Assembly: GCF_024054565.1 (NCBI RefSeq)
Contig: NZ_JAMXLR010000072.1
Coordinates: 186,001 to 250,000, forward strand
Source: Aeoliella straminimaris
Lineage (GTDB): Bacteria; Planctomycetota; Planctomycetia; Pirellulales; Lacipirellulaceae
Length of the DNA: 64,000 bases
Direction of reading: 5' to 3'
The notes under the pieces: model-generated
Told to the model about the DNA's origin: nothing
Database searches by the model: none
The model's input: only the letters and a program-made list of their open reading frames with translations
Shown: positions 8,601 to 16,291 of the stretch, piece after piece
Numbering within the stretch: position 1 is the stretch's first letter
Layout of the letters: every line of letters begins with the position of its first letter
Made by a program: the position numbers and the translations under genes

Positions 8601-9633
8601 AGCGATTTACAACGACCAGAATGGTTTGGTCTCCGGAAATCAGCCCTTCCAGGTGGTGTGGTTGCCCGACCGCGAACGTGCCCAGCATCTGGCCGAAGTT
8701 GATGAGGCCCGCAGCCGGCGCGGCTTGGCTGCGCACGAAGCCATTGTGTTCGAAGGCAACGCGCCGGCGAACCCGACCACCAATGTTGCGCTGGCGGGGC
8801 TGCTGGCGGGGGAAAAGTCAGACGCGGAGACCACCGCCGGTGGGCAACGTCCACCCACCGCGTGGTTGGGCTCGGCCGTGGCGATCAAGCCGCCCACCTC
8901 CGTGCTGTTTGCTCCGCACGGTGGCAGCAACTTACTGGTGGTTGGCCAACAACCGGCTGCTGCAATCGGCGTGATGAGCACCGCCGTCATCTCGCTGGCG
9001 GCCGCCGAGCCAAAAGCCAAGTTCTACGTCATGGACGGAACACGCCCAGGCGAGGTGGGCGAAGGTATTTGGCAGCGGGTGACCGACGCGGTCGGCGAGG
9101 CAGCCGAAATGGTCGAGCAGCGCAACGTGCCCGATATGCTGCAGCAAGTATCCAGCGAACTGACTCGCCGCGACGATGAAGGGGACGATTCGGCATCGCC
9201 GGTGTTCCTGGTGATTCACAATGCTTCACGATTTCGCGATTTGCGCAAAAGTGAAGATGATTTCAGCTTTTCGATGGACCGTGACAAGCCGCCTGCGGCG
9301 GACAAGCAGCTGGCGGAAATTTTGAAGAACGGGCCGCAGTGGGGCATTCATACGCTGGTGTGGTGCGATGGCTACAACGCGGTGACCCGACTGTTCGACC
9401 GACTTGCGCTCCGCGAGTTCGAAATGCGGGTGGTCTTTCAGATGTCGGCCGCGGACAGCAGCAACCTGCTCGACACGCCAGCCGCCAGCCGCCTCTCGCC
9501 ACATCGGGCGCTGGTCTACAACGACGAGACAGGCGAGGCAGAGAAGTTTCGGCCTTACGGTCTACCGACCGATGAGTGGCTCGATTTGGCGTCCAGGGGG
9601 CTCCAGCAGCGGGAGCCGGTGGACAAAGCCTAG
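5698..9633 (+). CDS. Membrane-bound FtsK/SpoIIIE-family ATPase, EccC/EssC-like
   Basis: The product is about 1311 residues. An N-terminal Gln/Glu/Arg-rich coiled coil (about 1-130) is followed by two adjacent membrane helices (about 220-270) and a second long coiled coil (about 300-440). Three ATPase-like modules come next. The first (about 480-740) has lost its Walker A. The second is intact, with GKTGSGKS at 772-779 and Walker B VVDE (D880, E881). The third (about 1050-1300) has a degenerate P-loop. Three tandem modules after two membrane helices match type VII secretion ATPases (EccC/EssC), where the middle or first module is normally the motor. The coiled coils on both sides of the membrane segment are unusual. 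The start is uncertain: TTG 5698 or ATG 5728, neither with a ribosome-binding site. A DNA-translocase role cannot be excluded, but the two WXG100-like genes upstream favour protein secretion. Confidence 0.85.
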   Translation: MLSTRRQLELMRDLQRLANQRQLEDERIAREHHQAKKAATDLHSKRTEQAESQYQQQTKDQESSHNDRVERLQSDYEQNRSQTQAEYKQIREQTESKYTTTVRTTKEDKKQAIWQSLAVFDASKNNPREALAATQQELAGQQGHIDQLHADVEEILAARRLWRPEFTSLAPPSRPAPEEVAKPKNVEVAKALIAERIESSRQLVSDLQSHRSSQLFEGFTPFALPFVVWLVLLVALGFVVGWANWPVWLVGSLLGAAILCGLGGFILYRRLLHWAKQSYVQFADQTSGARGAIDLAALVARDQSRLEAAQLIETRDNELAEAETTARTTLAEIESWKDSTLAEVNDKYPALLTQLKEDYQKNNAAAEAEHRTKMLELREQHDAVVQEAKVERDTALQAARERRDADWQAMRDAWFTGFKAIRNELDEMRQRCDVLFPNWNHTDYASWPKPTDPTEAIQFGQSVLDLTKVKHAVPSNPELRPEVTQFELPTLVTLREQPSLVASADGEGRAVAVELLQALMVRFLTAMPPGKVRFTICDPVSLGESFSSFMHLADHDEGLINGRIWSESRDIDEQLTRLTAHMETILQKYLRNEYASIHEYNDQAGEVAEPFQVLTISNFPHGFTDTAARRLLSLVAGGPRCGIYVLLSHDRKQRMPNDFAMDDLIAPSVFLDWVASAGRFVWRYPAFEQMPLTLPEPMKSEALVRLIKQAGKEAKDSIRVEVPFEVVAPEPEKLWTGTCDRELAIPVGRAGANRLQYVRLGKGTAQHLLVAGKTGSGKSTFLHALVTSGAMHFSPDELQFYLVDFKKGVEFKSYATHNLPHAMVIAIESEREFGLSVLERLDEELRRRGEKFREAGVQSLADYRADHPGEAMPRVLLVVDEFQELFVEDDKLAQEAGLLLDRLVRQGRAFGMHVLLGSQTLSGAYSLARSTLGQMAVRVALQCSEADAHLILSDERNQAARFLSRPGEAIYNDQNGLVSGNQPFQVVWLPDRERAQHLAEVDEARSRRGLAAHEAIVFEGNAPANPTTNVALAGLLAGEKSDAETTAGGQRPPTAWLGSAVAIKPPTSVLFAPHGGSNLLVVGQQPAAAIGVMSTAVISLAAAEPKAKFYVMDGTRPGEVGEGIWQRVTDAVGEAAEMVEQRNVPDMLQQVSSELTRRDDEGDDSASPVFLVIHNASRFRDLRKSEDDFSFSMDRDKPPAADKQLAEILKNGPQWGIHTLVWCDGYNAVTRLFDRLALREFEMRVVFQMSAADSSNLLDTPAASRLSPHRALVYNDETGEAEKFRPYGLPTDEWLDLASRGLQQREPVDKA

Positions 9634-10032
9634 GCTCACCAGCGGCGCATGGAGGGGCTTCTACGGGGCCTGTGTGCAAGGCTGCTGCAAAGCCTGTTCT
9701 GCCATGGCCGCTACTCCAAATATGCGGGCTAGTAAAGGGCGGGAAATGGCACCAACTTTGTGGCCGGAAGTTTCGCCAACTAGATTGTCCCGCGGGGCGT
9801 AGCCGAACCAACAAAGCCGTGATACGCTAACAGTGCTGTCCACCCATCGGGGGGACGGACCTGCCGGCCTCGATTTTGCTGGCGGTGTGCGTGGGGAATA
9901 GCATACGCAGTCCGATTTACCACCACCCTGAAGTCGCGCCTGGGTTGAGTAGCCCCTGCCTGCTGTAAAAAATACATGTGAACAACTGCCGCTATGACCG
10001 CGACCAGCCGGTCCGATCACAAGGAGAAACAT
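9634..10032. other. Intergenic region, no gene seen
   Basis: These 399 bp lie between the ATPase gene and citrate synthase. No frame shows convincing coding character. The region should hold the citrate synthase promoter, but I cannot point to a clear -35/-10 pair. Confidence 0.4.
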
Positions 10033-11331
10033 ATGTCGACGCCAGCCAAACCATCCGCCCAAACCGCCGAACTGAGGATCGGCGACAAGTCGCTCGAACT
10101 TCCCGTCGTGGTAGGGACGGAGAACGAGGTGTCGGTCGATATCTCCGAATTGCGAGATAAGACGGGTGTCATCACGTTGGACGAAGGTTACCGCAACACG
10201 GGATCGGTGCGGTCTGACATCACCTTCATTAACGGCGAAGAAGGCATCCTTCGCTACCGCGGTATTCCCATTGAGCAGCTGGCCGAGAAGTCGACTTTCG
10301 TCGAGACCGCCATGCTGCTGATCTTCGGCGAACTGCCCAGCCAGGATCAGCTAGCCCACTTCCGCGAGTTGCTGTCGGAGCACGAGACCATTCACGAAGG
10401 AATGCGGAACTCGTTCCTCGGCTTTCCCTCCAGTGGCCACCCAATGCCGATACTGTCGGCGATGATCAACACGATGTCCTGCTACAACGATGACATCTGG
10501 GACATTGACGGCGACGCCGACGTCGAGAACGCGGCCGCTCGCCTCCTGTCGAAGATTCGCACCGTGGCGGCTTACGCGTACCGTACGTCGCTCGGCTTGC
10601 CGCTCATCTATCCAGAGCCCGACTATAGCTATTGCCGCAACTTCCTGCACTTGATGTTCTCGTCGCCGACGCACTCTAAGGAGTTCGATCCCGACATTCT
10701 GCGGGCGTTGTCTCTGTTCTTGATCCTGCACGCCGACCACGAGCAAAACTGCTCGACTTCCACCGTCCGCATGGTGGCCTCGGCCGGGGCGAATCTGTTT
10801 GCCTCGTGTGCTGCTGGCGTTTGTGCATTGTGGGGGCCACTGCATGGTGGAGCCAATGTGGCCGTGATCGAGCAACTCGAACGGTTGCACGAGTCGGAAA
10901 CCAGCGTCGAGCAACTCATGGAAGACGTCAAACAGAAGAAGGAAAAACTGTTTGGCTTCGGCCACGGCGTCTACAAACACTATGATCCCCGGGCGATGAT
11001 CCTCCGCAAGCAGACCGCCAAGGTGCTGGACAAGCTGGGACGTCAAGATCCGTTGATGGATATTGCCCGCCGGTTGGAGGAAGTCGCCCTGAACGACGAC
11101 TACTTCGTCAGCCGCAACCTGTACCCGAACGTCGACTTCTATTCAGGTATTCTGCTGCGGGCGATTGGTATTCCGACGAACATGTACACCGTGATGTTCG
11201 CCATCGGCCGCATGCCCGGCTGGATTGCCAACTGGAAGGAAGTCCGCGACTCGAACAGCCGCATCTACCGTCCCCGTCAGGTCTACATGGGCCCCACCCA
11301 GCGGGACTACGTTGATCGCGACAAACGCTAG
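10033..11331 (+). CDS. gltA: Citrate synthase
   Basis: The 432-residue enzyme condenses oxaloacetate and acetyl-CoA to citrate at the entry of the TCA cycle. The catalytic triad is visible: H271 in LHGGAN, H311 in GFGHGVYKH and D368 in NVDFYSG. The substrate-binding HADHEQNCST segment and the C-terminal MPGWIANW segment are also present. Length and an N-terminal beta-rich extension fit the long hexameric type II form typical of Gram-negatives. ATG 10033 is chosen over ATG 9994 because AAGGAG at 10021-10026 is 6 nt before it. It appears to be transcribed alone or with the two small genes downstream. Confidence 0.96.
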   Translation: MSTPAKPSAQTAELRIGDKSLELPVVVGTENEVSVDISELRDKTGVITLDEGYRNTGSVRSDITFINGEEGILRYRGIPIEQLAEKSTFVETAMLLIFGELPSQDQLAHFRELLSEHETIHEGMRNSFLGFPSSGHPMPILSAMINTMSCYNDDIWDIDGDADVENAAARLLSKIRTVAAYAYRTSLGLPLIYPEPDYSYCRNFLHLMFSSPTHSKEFDPDILRALSLFLILHADHEQNCSTSTVRMVASAGANLFASCAAGVCALWGPLHGGANVAVIEQLERLHESETSVEQLMEDVKQKKEKLFGFGHGVYKHYDPRAMILRKQTAKVLDKLGRQDPLMDIARRLEEVALNDDYFVSRNLYPNVDFYSGILLRAIGIPTNMYTVMFAIGRMPGWIANWKEVRDSNSRIYRPRQVYMGPTQRDYVDRDKR

Positions 11332-11366
11332 CGCGTCGCCGGCGGCAACAGTCGGTCCGCGCTGTC

Positions 11367-11600
11367 GTGGGTGAGTTGCTCGCTGCGTTTTCACAGTTGG
11401 TGGGGCCGGCGGTGAAACTCGAGAATCTCCATGCGCTCGAATCGTTGGACGAGCTGCCCGACGCTTTACAGGCGGAGCCTCCAGCACGCCTGCGGAAACA
11501 GCTGGGCAAAGCGTTTCTGAAACTCTGTCGGTATACGAATGCCGAAGAATGGAATTATGCTGTGCGCCAGTGCGAGGTGAATGGACTTTGGCAGTTTTGA
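11367..11600 (+). CDS. Small hypothetical protein, coupled to the next gene
   Basis: This 77-residue protein starts with GTG 35 nt after the citrate synthase stop. It is helical, with a Leu/Ala-rich first half and an aromatic second half ending in GLWQF. I recognise no domain. Its last 20 bases overlap the start of the next gene in another frame, a common arrangement for translational coupling, which is the main support for it being real. Confidence 0.45.
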   Translation: MGELLAAFSQLVGPAVKLENLHALESLDELPDALQAEPPARLRKQLGKAFLKLCRYTNAEEWNYAVRQCEVNGLWQF

Positions 11601-11808
11601 CGCTGCAAAAGGGCAGATGACCATAGAGCTCCGCTTCACCAGAGAGTTCAGCCAACAGTCGCCCAAGGAGCAGAAGCGAGAGTTCGCACAATACCTCTCG
11701 GACGCCGTGAGCGGCGCTGTGGTGCGGCTGAAGAAAAAGAAGCTGGACTACGATTTGGACCTGATGCAGGAAGACTTTGAGCGAATCGTTCAAGCTTGGG
11801 TTGGCTAG
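11581..11808 (+). CDS. Small hypothetical protein
   Basis: This 75-residue charged protein has a short beta-like start (MTIELRF) followed by helices rich in Lys, Glu and Gln. GAGG at 11574-11577 is 3 nt before ATG 11581, inside the end of the previous gene. No domain is recognised. Its stop overlaps by 4 nt the stop of the convergent haemolysin-III gene, so the two genes are tightly packed tail to tail. Confidence 0.5.
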   Translation: MDFGSFDAAKGQMTIELRFTREFSQQSPKEQKREFAQYLSDAVSGAVVRLKKKKLDYDLDLMQEDFERIVQAWVG

Positions 11809-12530
11809 TCTGTTTCCCAGTGAACTGGCTCGGTTTCTTCCCAGTCGTGGTGCGCGGTGGGCGGGCCGCCGGCCACCTGCCAGATGAAGGTCCAGTGAAA
11901 GGCAATGCCGGCCAGCACCGCCAGATGCCATACTTCGTGGTAGCTGATGTATCCCGGCAGGGGCTCGGGCCACTGCAGGCCCAAGCACACAGCGCCCAGC
12001 GTGTAGGCGAGCCCTCCTGCCACCAGGTATCGCAGGTAGTACAGTCCGTAGCGGCGCCAGATCACCAGGGCCGCGGCGGCCCCCATCCAACCCATCGCCA
12101 GGAAGATCGTCAAGCCGAACCAGGGCGAAATGCTGTCAAAGAAGATCACCCGCAGCGTGAGCCCGGCAATCGCCACGGCCCACACCGAAAGCATCAACAG
12201 CAAGCGAGCTTTACCACTGAACAAGATGGCGTACAGCGGTGTGCAGGTGCCGGCTATTAGCACGAATATGGCCGCCACATCGAGCCGCTTCATGATTGGC
12301 CGCACGAAGCCACCTTCGTGGAACATGTGGTAAACGCTGCTCATGGAGAGGAGCAGTACGCAGCTAAAGGCGAACACAACCAGTGCCAACGGACTGCAGT
12401 GATGCCGCCAGCCACGTCGCACAAGTGCCGGCGCGTAGCCAAGGCAGAACACTGCGCCGATCAAATGCATGATGCTACTGACCGGCTCGCGAATTCCAGG
12501 GATGCCATATACTGGTACAACGTCAGACAT
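11805..12530 (-). CDS. Haemolysin III / PAQR-family membrane protein
   Basis: The 241-residue protein has about seven hydrophobic membrane segments. It carries the family's conserved polar residues: an early E-x6-H pair (REPVSSIMHLIG), S-x3-H in SSVYH, a membrane Asp (RLDVAA) and the C-terminal H-x3-H cluster (YHEVWH) that forms the zinc site in PAQR receptors. Members are found widely in bacteria as YqfA/HlyIII proteins. Despite the name, most have no proven haemolytic role, and a hydrolase function on lipids is suspected. It appears to be a single-gene unit and converges with the small gene at 11581-11808. Confidence 0.9.
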   Translation of the reverse strand: MSDVVPVYGIPGIREPVSSIMHLIGAVFCLGYAPALVRRGWRHHCSPLALVVFAFSCVLLLSMSSVYHMFHEGGFVRPIMKRLDVAAIFVLIAGTCTPLYAILFSGKARLLLMLSVWAVAIAGLTLRVIFFDSISPWFGLTIFLAMGWMGAAAALVIWRRYGLYYLRYLVAGGLAYTLGAVCLGLQWPEPLPGYISYHEVWHLAVLAGIAFHWTFIWQVAGGPPTAHHDWEETEPVHWETD

Positions 12531-12585
12531 CGCCGAATTGTAGCATGCACGGCTGCGAAGCTAATAGAGCACTGCCAGTGCCGCG

Positions 12586-12616
12586 GCGAAGGCCAAGCCA
12601 AAGGCCTGGCCTTCGC
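12586..12616 (-). terminator. Hairpin downstream of the Gfo/Idh/MocA gene
   Basis: A 14-bp inverted repeat with one mismatch (12586-12599 and 12603-12616) has a 3-nt loop. It lies 26 nt after the stop of the minus-strand oxidoreductase gene and before the divergent start of the haemolysin-III gene. There is no clear T tract, so it may act as a stabilising 3' structure instead of an intrinsic terminator. Confidence 0.5.
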
Positions 12617-12642
12617 GAAGGAGATTTCGTTTCGCCAGGCAG

Positions 12643-14493
12643 CTATGCCGTGGCGTTGTTGGATCGCGGAGCACCAAAGTTCGACTTCTTGATGTCCTTC
12701 GCCTGGCGTGGCTTCTCGCCTGCGGGGACTTCGTCGCGGTCGATCTTGAACCAATCGGGGTTGAACTCGATTCGCTCCTTCTTCTCCATCGCCAGGTTAC
12801 TGGTCAGAGCGATGATCGCGTCGGCCATTGCAACCTTCGGATGGCAGTGCAGCGTGGTGGCGGGTTCGTTGTTACGAATACACCAGGCCCAGTGCTCAAT
12901 TTCTTCCTGGTAGCCACGGCTCACCTCGCCGGTGGGCACTGCAGCAGCGACCGAGGTGCCGCCACCCGTCTCGTAGGTGTCCTGGGCCGCGGCAGCGTCG
13001 ACATTCACCTCGGTTGGCTTGTTGCCACCGATCAGGTAGGTGTCGCTCTCTCGCTCGAGGATCAGCGTGCCGTCGGTACCCATCACCACTTCGCCGTAGC
13101 CACCGTAGCCGTTGCCGTTGATCGACGAATAGGTGACCACCACCTTCTTGTTGGGGTCGACTACCTCCTTGGTGGGATCGTCATCCTTGAAGTAGCCCTT
13201 GCCCGGATACTCGAACGTGCAGTAGACGTGGTCGTCGATGTCACGGTTTTCATCGTACAGGTGGCGCCCACCGACGCCTGTGACACTTATCGGGTTCACC
13301 TTTTGGTGTCCCTCGAACTGAGCCGAAATGAAGATGCCCGAGGCGTCGAGTTGATGGCTGCCGAGTTCGGCCATCAGACCACCGCCCGTGCGATTCCACA
13401 GACGCCAGCGGACCAGCTCTTCCAGCGGCGTGCAGGTGTAACCACCGCTGAGCTCATGCGACTGATATCCGTACGCTTCGGCGTCAACGCCCGAATCCTC
13501 GATCAGCTTGTCGAGCTGCGCCAGACAATTCTGCCAGCCTTCGAGCTCCTTGCCGCTAAACTTACCGCTATTTACGCGGCCAGCGACGCTTTTGTGCTTG
13601 CTGACCACACCGTGTTCGTCGATGAACCCAGCCATGGCGATTTCGAGCATCGCGACCTTTTGCTTGTCGTTTGCCTTTTTGGCTTCGGCAATCTGCTTGC
13701 GGAAATCGCGAACCTTCAAGTCGAAATCACGGTACCAAAACTCGTCCTTCGACTCCGGCAGGGGCGGACGCCAGCTATCGGCCGTGCGGTGCCATTGGGC
13801 GCGGATGTGATGAATGTCGCCGATGATGCCCTGTTTAATGGTATCCACGGCATTGGCATACAACACGCTGTAGTGACGCTGGTGGCCGGTGGACAGCAGC
13901 ACGCCTTCGGCCTCAGCGACCCGGGCCATTTCCTTGCATTCACCCACGCTATGGGCCATCAGCTTTTCGGTCAGCACGTGCTTACCGGACTTCATGGCGT
14001 CGATCGCGCATGGGGCGTGCAGCCACAGCGGCAGAGCGATAATCACGGCCTCGATGTCGTCGTCGGCCAGCAGTTCGTCATAACCGTTGGTGTAGACCTT
14101 TACCTCCTCGCGGGCATCCTCTTCCGTCTTCCAGCCTTTCGCTTTGCCGTAGACATTCACTAGGCCTGGCCGCGCGGGCTGCATTTTGCTGCTGGGCCAG
14201 TCGCCGTTGAACGCGCGCCAGACATTCGACGGGCGGATATCGCAGATTGCCTTGACGTCGACATAGTCGGGATTCAGGGCACCGATCAATACGTTGCCTT
14301 CGTCGCCAGTACCGATGATGCCGACACGCAGCGGCTCTTCGATCTTCTTGTAGCCGAAGTAGGCGGCCCCCAAGCCCAGTGCACCGGCACCCGCTGTGGC
14401 TGTGACCGTTTGCAGGAAACCACGGCGACTGACGCGCAATGTATCCTCGTAGTGGGCCTTGGCTTCTTTCTTTTGTTCGTCGGTCATTTGCAT
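12643..14493 (-). CDS. Tat-exported Gfo/Idh/MocA-family oxidoreductase
   Basis: This 616-residue protein has a twin-arginine signal near residues 22-45 (SRRGFLQTV followed by an Ala/Gly-rich hydrophobic stretch). A Rossmann NAD(P)-binding domain (VGIIGTGDEG) and the conserved EK dipeptide (TEKLMA) of the Gfo/Idh/MocA catalytic site follow. It is longer than the usual 350-450 residues because of insertions in the C-terminal beta-sheet domain, a feature common in secreted planctomycete members. Likely role: periplasmic redox or isomerisation chemistry on sugar derivatives with a bound cofactor; the substrate is unknown. The start is supported by GGAGG 10 nt upstream. It may share a transcript with the DoxX gene 128 nt upstream. 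Confidence 0.92.
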   Translation of the reverse strand: MQMTDEQKKEAKAHYEDTLRVSRRGFLQTVTATAGAGALGLGAAYFGYKKIEEPLRVGIIGTGDEGNVLIGALNPDYVDVKAICDIRPSNVWRAFNGDWPSSKMQPARPGLVNVYGKAKGWKTEEDAREEVKVYTNGYDELLADDDIEAVIIALPLWLHAPCAIDAMKSGKHVLTEKLMAHSVGECKEMARVAEAEGVLLSTGHQRHYSVLYANAVDTIKQGIIGDIHHIRAQWHRTADSWRPPLPESKDEFWYRDFDLKVRDFRKQIAEAKKANDKQKVAMLEIAMAGFIDEHGVVSKHKSVAGRVNSGKFSGKELEGWQNCLAQLDKLIEDSGVDAEAYGYQSHELSGGYTCTPLEELVRWRLWNRTGGGLMAELGSHQLDASGIFISAQFEGHQKVNPISVTGVGGRHLYDENRDIDDHVYCTFEYPGKGYFKDDDPTKEVVDPNKKVVVTYSSINGNGYGGYGEVVMGTDGTLILERESDTYLIGGNKPTEVNVDAAAAQDTYETGGGTSVAAAVPTGEVSRGYQEEIEHWAWCIRNNEPATTLHCHPKVAMADAIIALTSNLAMEKKERIEFNPDWFKIDRDEVPAGEKPRQAKDIKKSNFGAPRSNNATA

Positions 14494-14621
14494 CGCCTGA
14501 TAACCTCCAGCGATTTGAAGTAGGGCACCTTATGTGGTGCAGTTATTGGTATGGTGTCGCGGTGCGGAAGGGGCGAAGTACGCGACACCTATCGTGATTC
14601 ACGTAGATCCGGATGTTCCGT

Positions 14622-15761
14622 TTATGCGGGCTTGGGTTCTTCCTCGCGGCGGAACAGCAGTCCATCGAGCCCGGCCCAGGTTCCTGCGCCGATTGCGGCT
14701 AACACCAAGAGGGCGACGAACTCAATTCCTTGGTACGCAGTGAGCAGCTTAATGGTTGGCAGCACGCCCTCGGCCCAGGGGGGTTGGGTCGAGATAATCG
14801 ATAGGAGGAAACCCGCACCAACGATGGCCGCCAAACGAGTAAACAGGCCCAAAATCAGCAAAACGCCCACTCCCAGGGTCAACCAAGTGACCACGGTATC
14901 GATGGTCTCGATTTTTTGTGGGGGATAGAACGTTGCTTCCAGTTTTTGCTGGGTGGTGTTCGACTTCAATTGGTCCTCGGTCAGCATCGACTGCAGTTGC
15001 TCGTAGAATATGGCCTGTTCGGCGGCCAGGTCGGCGACCCACTTGCGCGGTGTCGTTTCTACTTCGGCCTCCTTCTTCTGGACCCGGTCTTCCATATAGC
15101 CAAGTTCAGTCTTGCCCGAATTGCTCTCTTCGACCATCTCGCGAAGTCGGTCAAGTTCGTGGTGATACTCGGCCATGATTGCCCGGCGGCTGTCGAAGTA
15201 GTTGGAGAGCCGCTCGAGCTGCCGCTGCAAGTAGTAGTCCGCGAGCTCGATTTGCTCGTCCGTCATGCTACCGATTTTCTTGAATTCTTCGGTCGTGTCG
15301 GTCCAGTCCTGGGCAATGCGATTAGCCCAGGGGCCATAAGCCTTGGTGGGGAAGGGGATATGACCGGTGGTGTCCTTCACGGCCTTCGAGCCGTCGGGCA
15401 TCTTCGGTGGTTCTTCGCCTCGCGTAGGTTCGTACGGCTCTTCCTGCAAGCCATCGGGGCCTACGTAACGGCGGTCTTTTTCGTATTCGAATTCGCCGGG
15501 CCACTCTTCGACCACCAGTTGATCCCATTCGTGGGGCAGCGGGGCCATCGACTTATAGAAGTCCTCTAGAGGACCGTTAGCCGAACGCAAGAAGCCGGCG
15601 GATGTCCAGCCAGGCTCAAATTTCTCCAGGCCGGCCGAAAGGAAGTGCCAGCCGATGATCAGTCGCAATGCCACGATGGAAACCGCAGCCCACGCGCCAA
15701 CGCGATAACCGTTGTTCGCCACGCTATATGCCCTATCTGGATGGGGAAGACCAGACAACAC
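14622..15761 (-). CDS. DoxX-family membrane protein with a large extracytoplasmic insertion
   Basis: The product is about 379 residues. A first membrane helix (about 24-45, with RLIIGWHFLSAGLEKF typical of DoxX) is followed by about 220 residues of charged, largely helical sequence and then three more membrane helices (about 290-370) ending in REEEPKPA. Normal DoxX proteins are 130-160 residues with four contiguous helices, so a long domain has been placed between helices 1 and 2. DoxX proteins are linked to quinone/thiosulfate redox and oxidative stress. Here it precedes a Gfo/Idh/MocA gene on the same strand, a recurrent planctomycete pairing. The GTG start is uncertain; another GTG lies about 13 codons in. 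Confidence 0.85.
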   Translation of the reverse strand: MLSGLPHPDRAYSVANNGYRVGAWAAVSIVALRLIIGWHFLSAGLEKFEPGWTSAGFLRSANGPLEDFYKSMAPLPHEWDQLVVEEWPGEFEYEKDRRYVGPDGLQEEPYEPTRGEEPPKMPDGSKAVKDTTGHIPFPTKAYGPWANRIAQDWTDTTEEFKKIGSMTDEQIELADYYLQRQLERLSNYFDSRRAIMAEYHHELDRLREMVEESNSGKTELGYMEDRVQKKEAEVETTPRKWVADLAAEQAIFYEQLQSMLTEDQLKSNTTQQKLEATFYPPQKIETIDTVVTWLTLGVGVLLILGLFTRLAAIVGAGFLLSIISTQPPWAEGVLPTIKLLTAYQGIEFVALLVLAAIGAGTWAGLDGLLFRREEEPKPA

Positions 15762-16291
15762 CGCTCGAGGCGGCCGCCTGCTGACATAGTGGGAGGGAGT
15801 TGCCGAAGTGCACGGGGCAGTGGCATACCATCGACAACTAGCGACGGCTCCAGCCAGTCGCTACAGAGTATGATAGCGAAGTCGACCACCAATTGCCAAT
15901 ACTGTTGGAAAAAAGGGATATTGAGTGACCGAAAAGCGGTCCTGATTTCACCCTTCTCTTCTCCTAGGCCAGTTCATACCCGAGGAGATGAATTGCAGAT
16001 TTCGGCGGATTTGGACGCCTTGGAGCGGCGGCGGAGACAGTTCTGAACTCCAGAGAGTCGAAATGCAACCAGACGCATGGCGATTGGAAGTGGTTGTGGT
16101 AATTGTGAGCACGGATTCGTAGGGTCCCAAGTGATAAGGCATCGACGCCGTTTTTTGCCGCAATCCTCCATCGTCGAAGTCTGTTCTAACTGGCATAATA
16201 CGGCCGTCTACCTACCCCGGCGCCTAACGTTCAATGTGCCGGATTTCCAGCACCTACCCCCGGAACCCGTTCCCCAGCCCTGTTGCCGCCG
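15762..16291. other. Divergent intergenic region, no gene seen
   Basis: These 530 bp separate the minus-strand DoxX gene from the plus-strand dehydrogenase. Several short open frames occur on both strands but none has convincing composition, a ribosome-binding site or a recognisable product. A short GACCG/CGGTC inverted repeat near 15926-15945 was seen without a clear role. The region should contain promoters for both flanking genes. Confidence 0.4.

Noticed and set aside
9746..9765. TGGCAC followed by TTGTG, a possible sigma-54 promoter before citrate synthase
   Set aside because: The -12 element lacks the near-invariant GC at the correct spacing, and no activator gene is adjacent.
12841..14163. 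440-residue plus-strand frame
   Set aside because: Lies wholly inside the Gfo/Idh/MocA gene on the other strand, which has a clear Tat signal and Rossmann motif; the antisense product has no domain.
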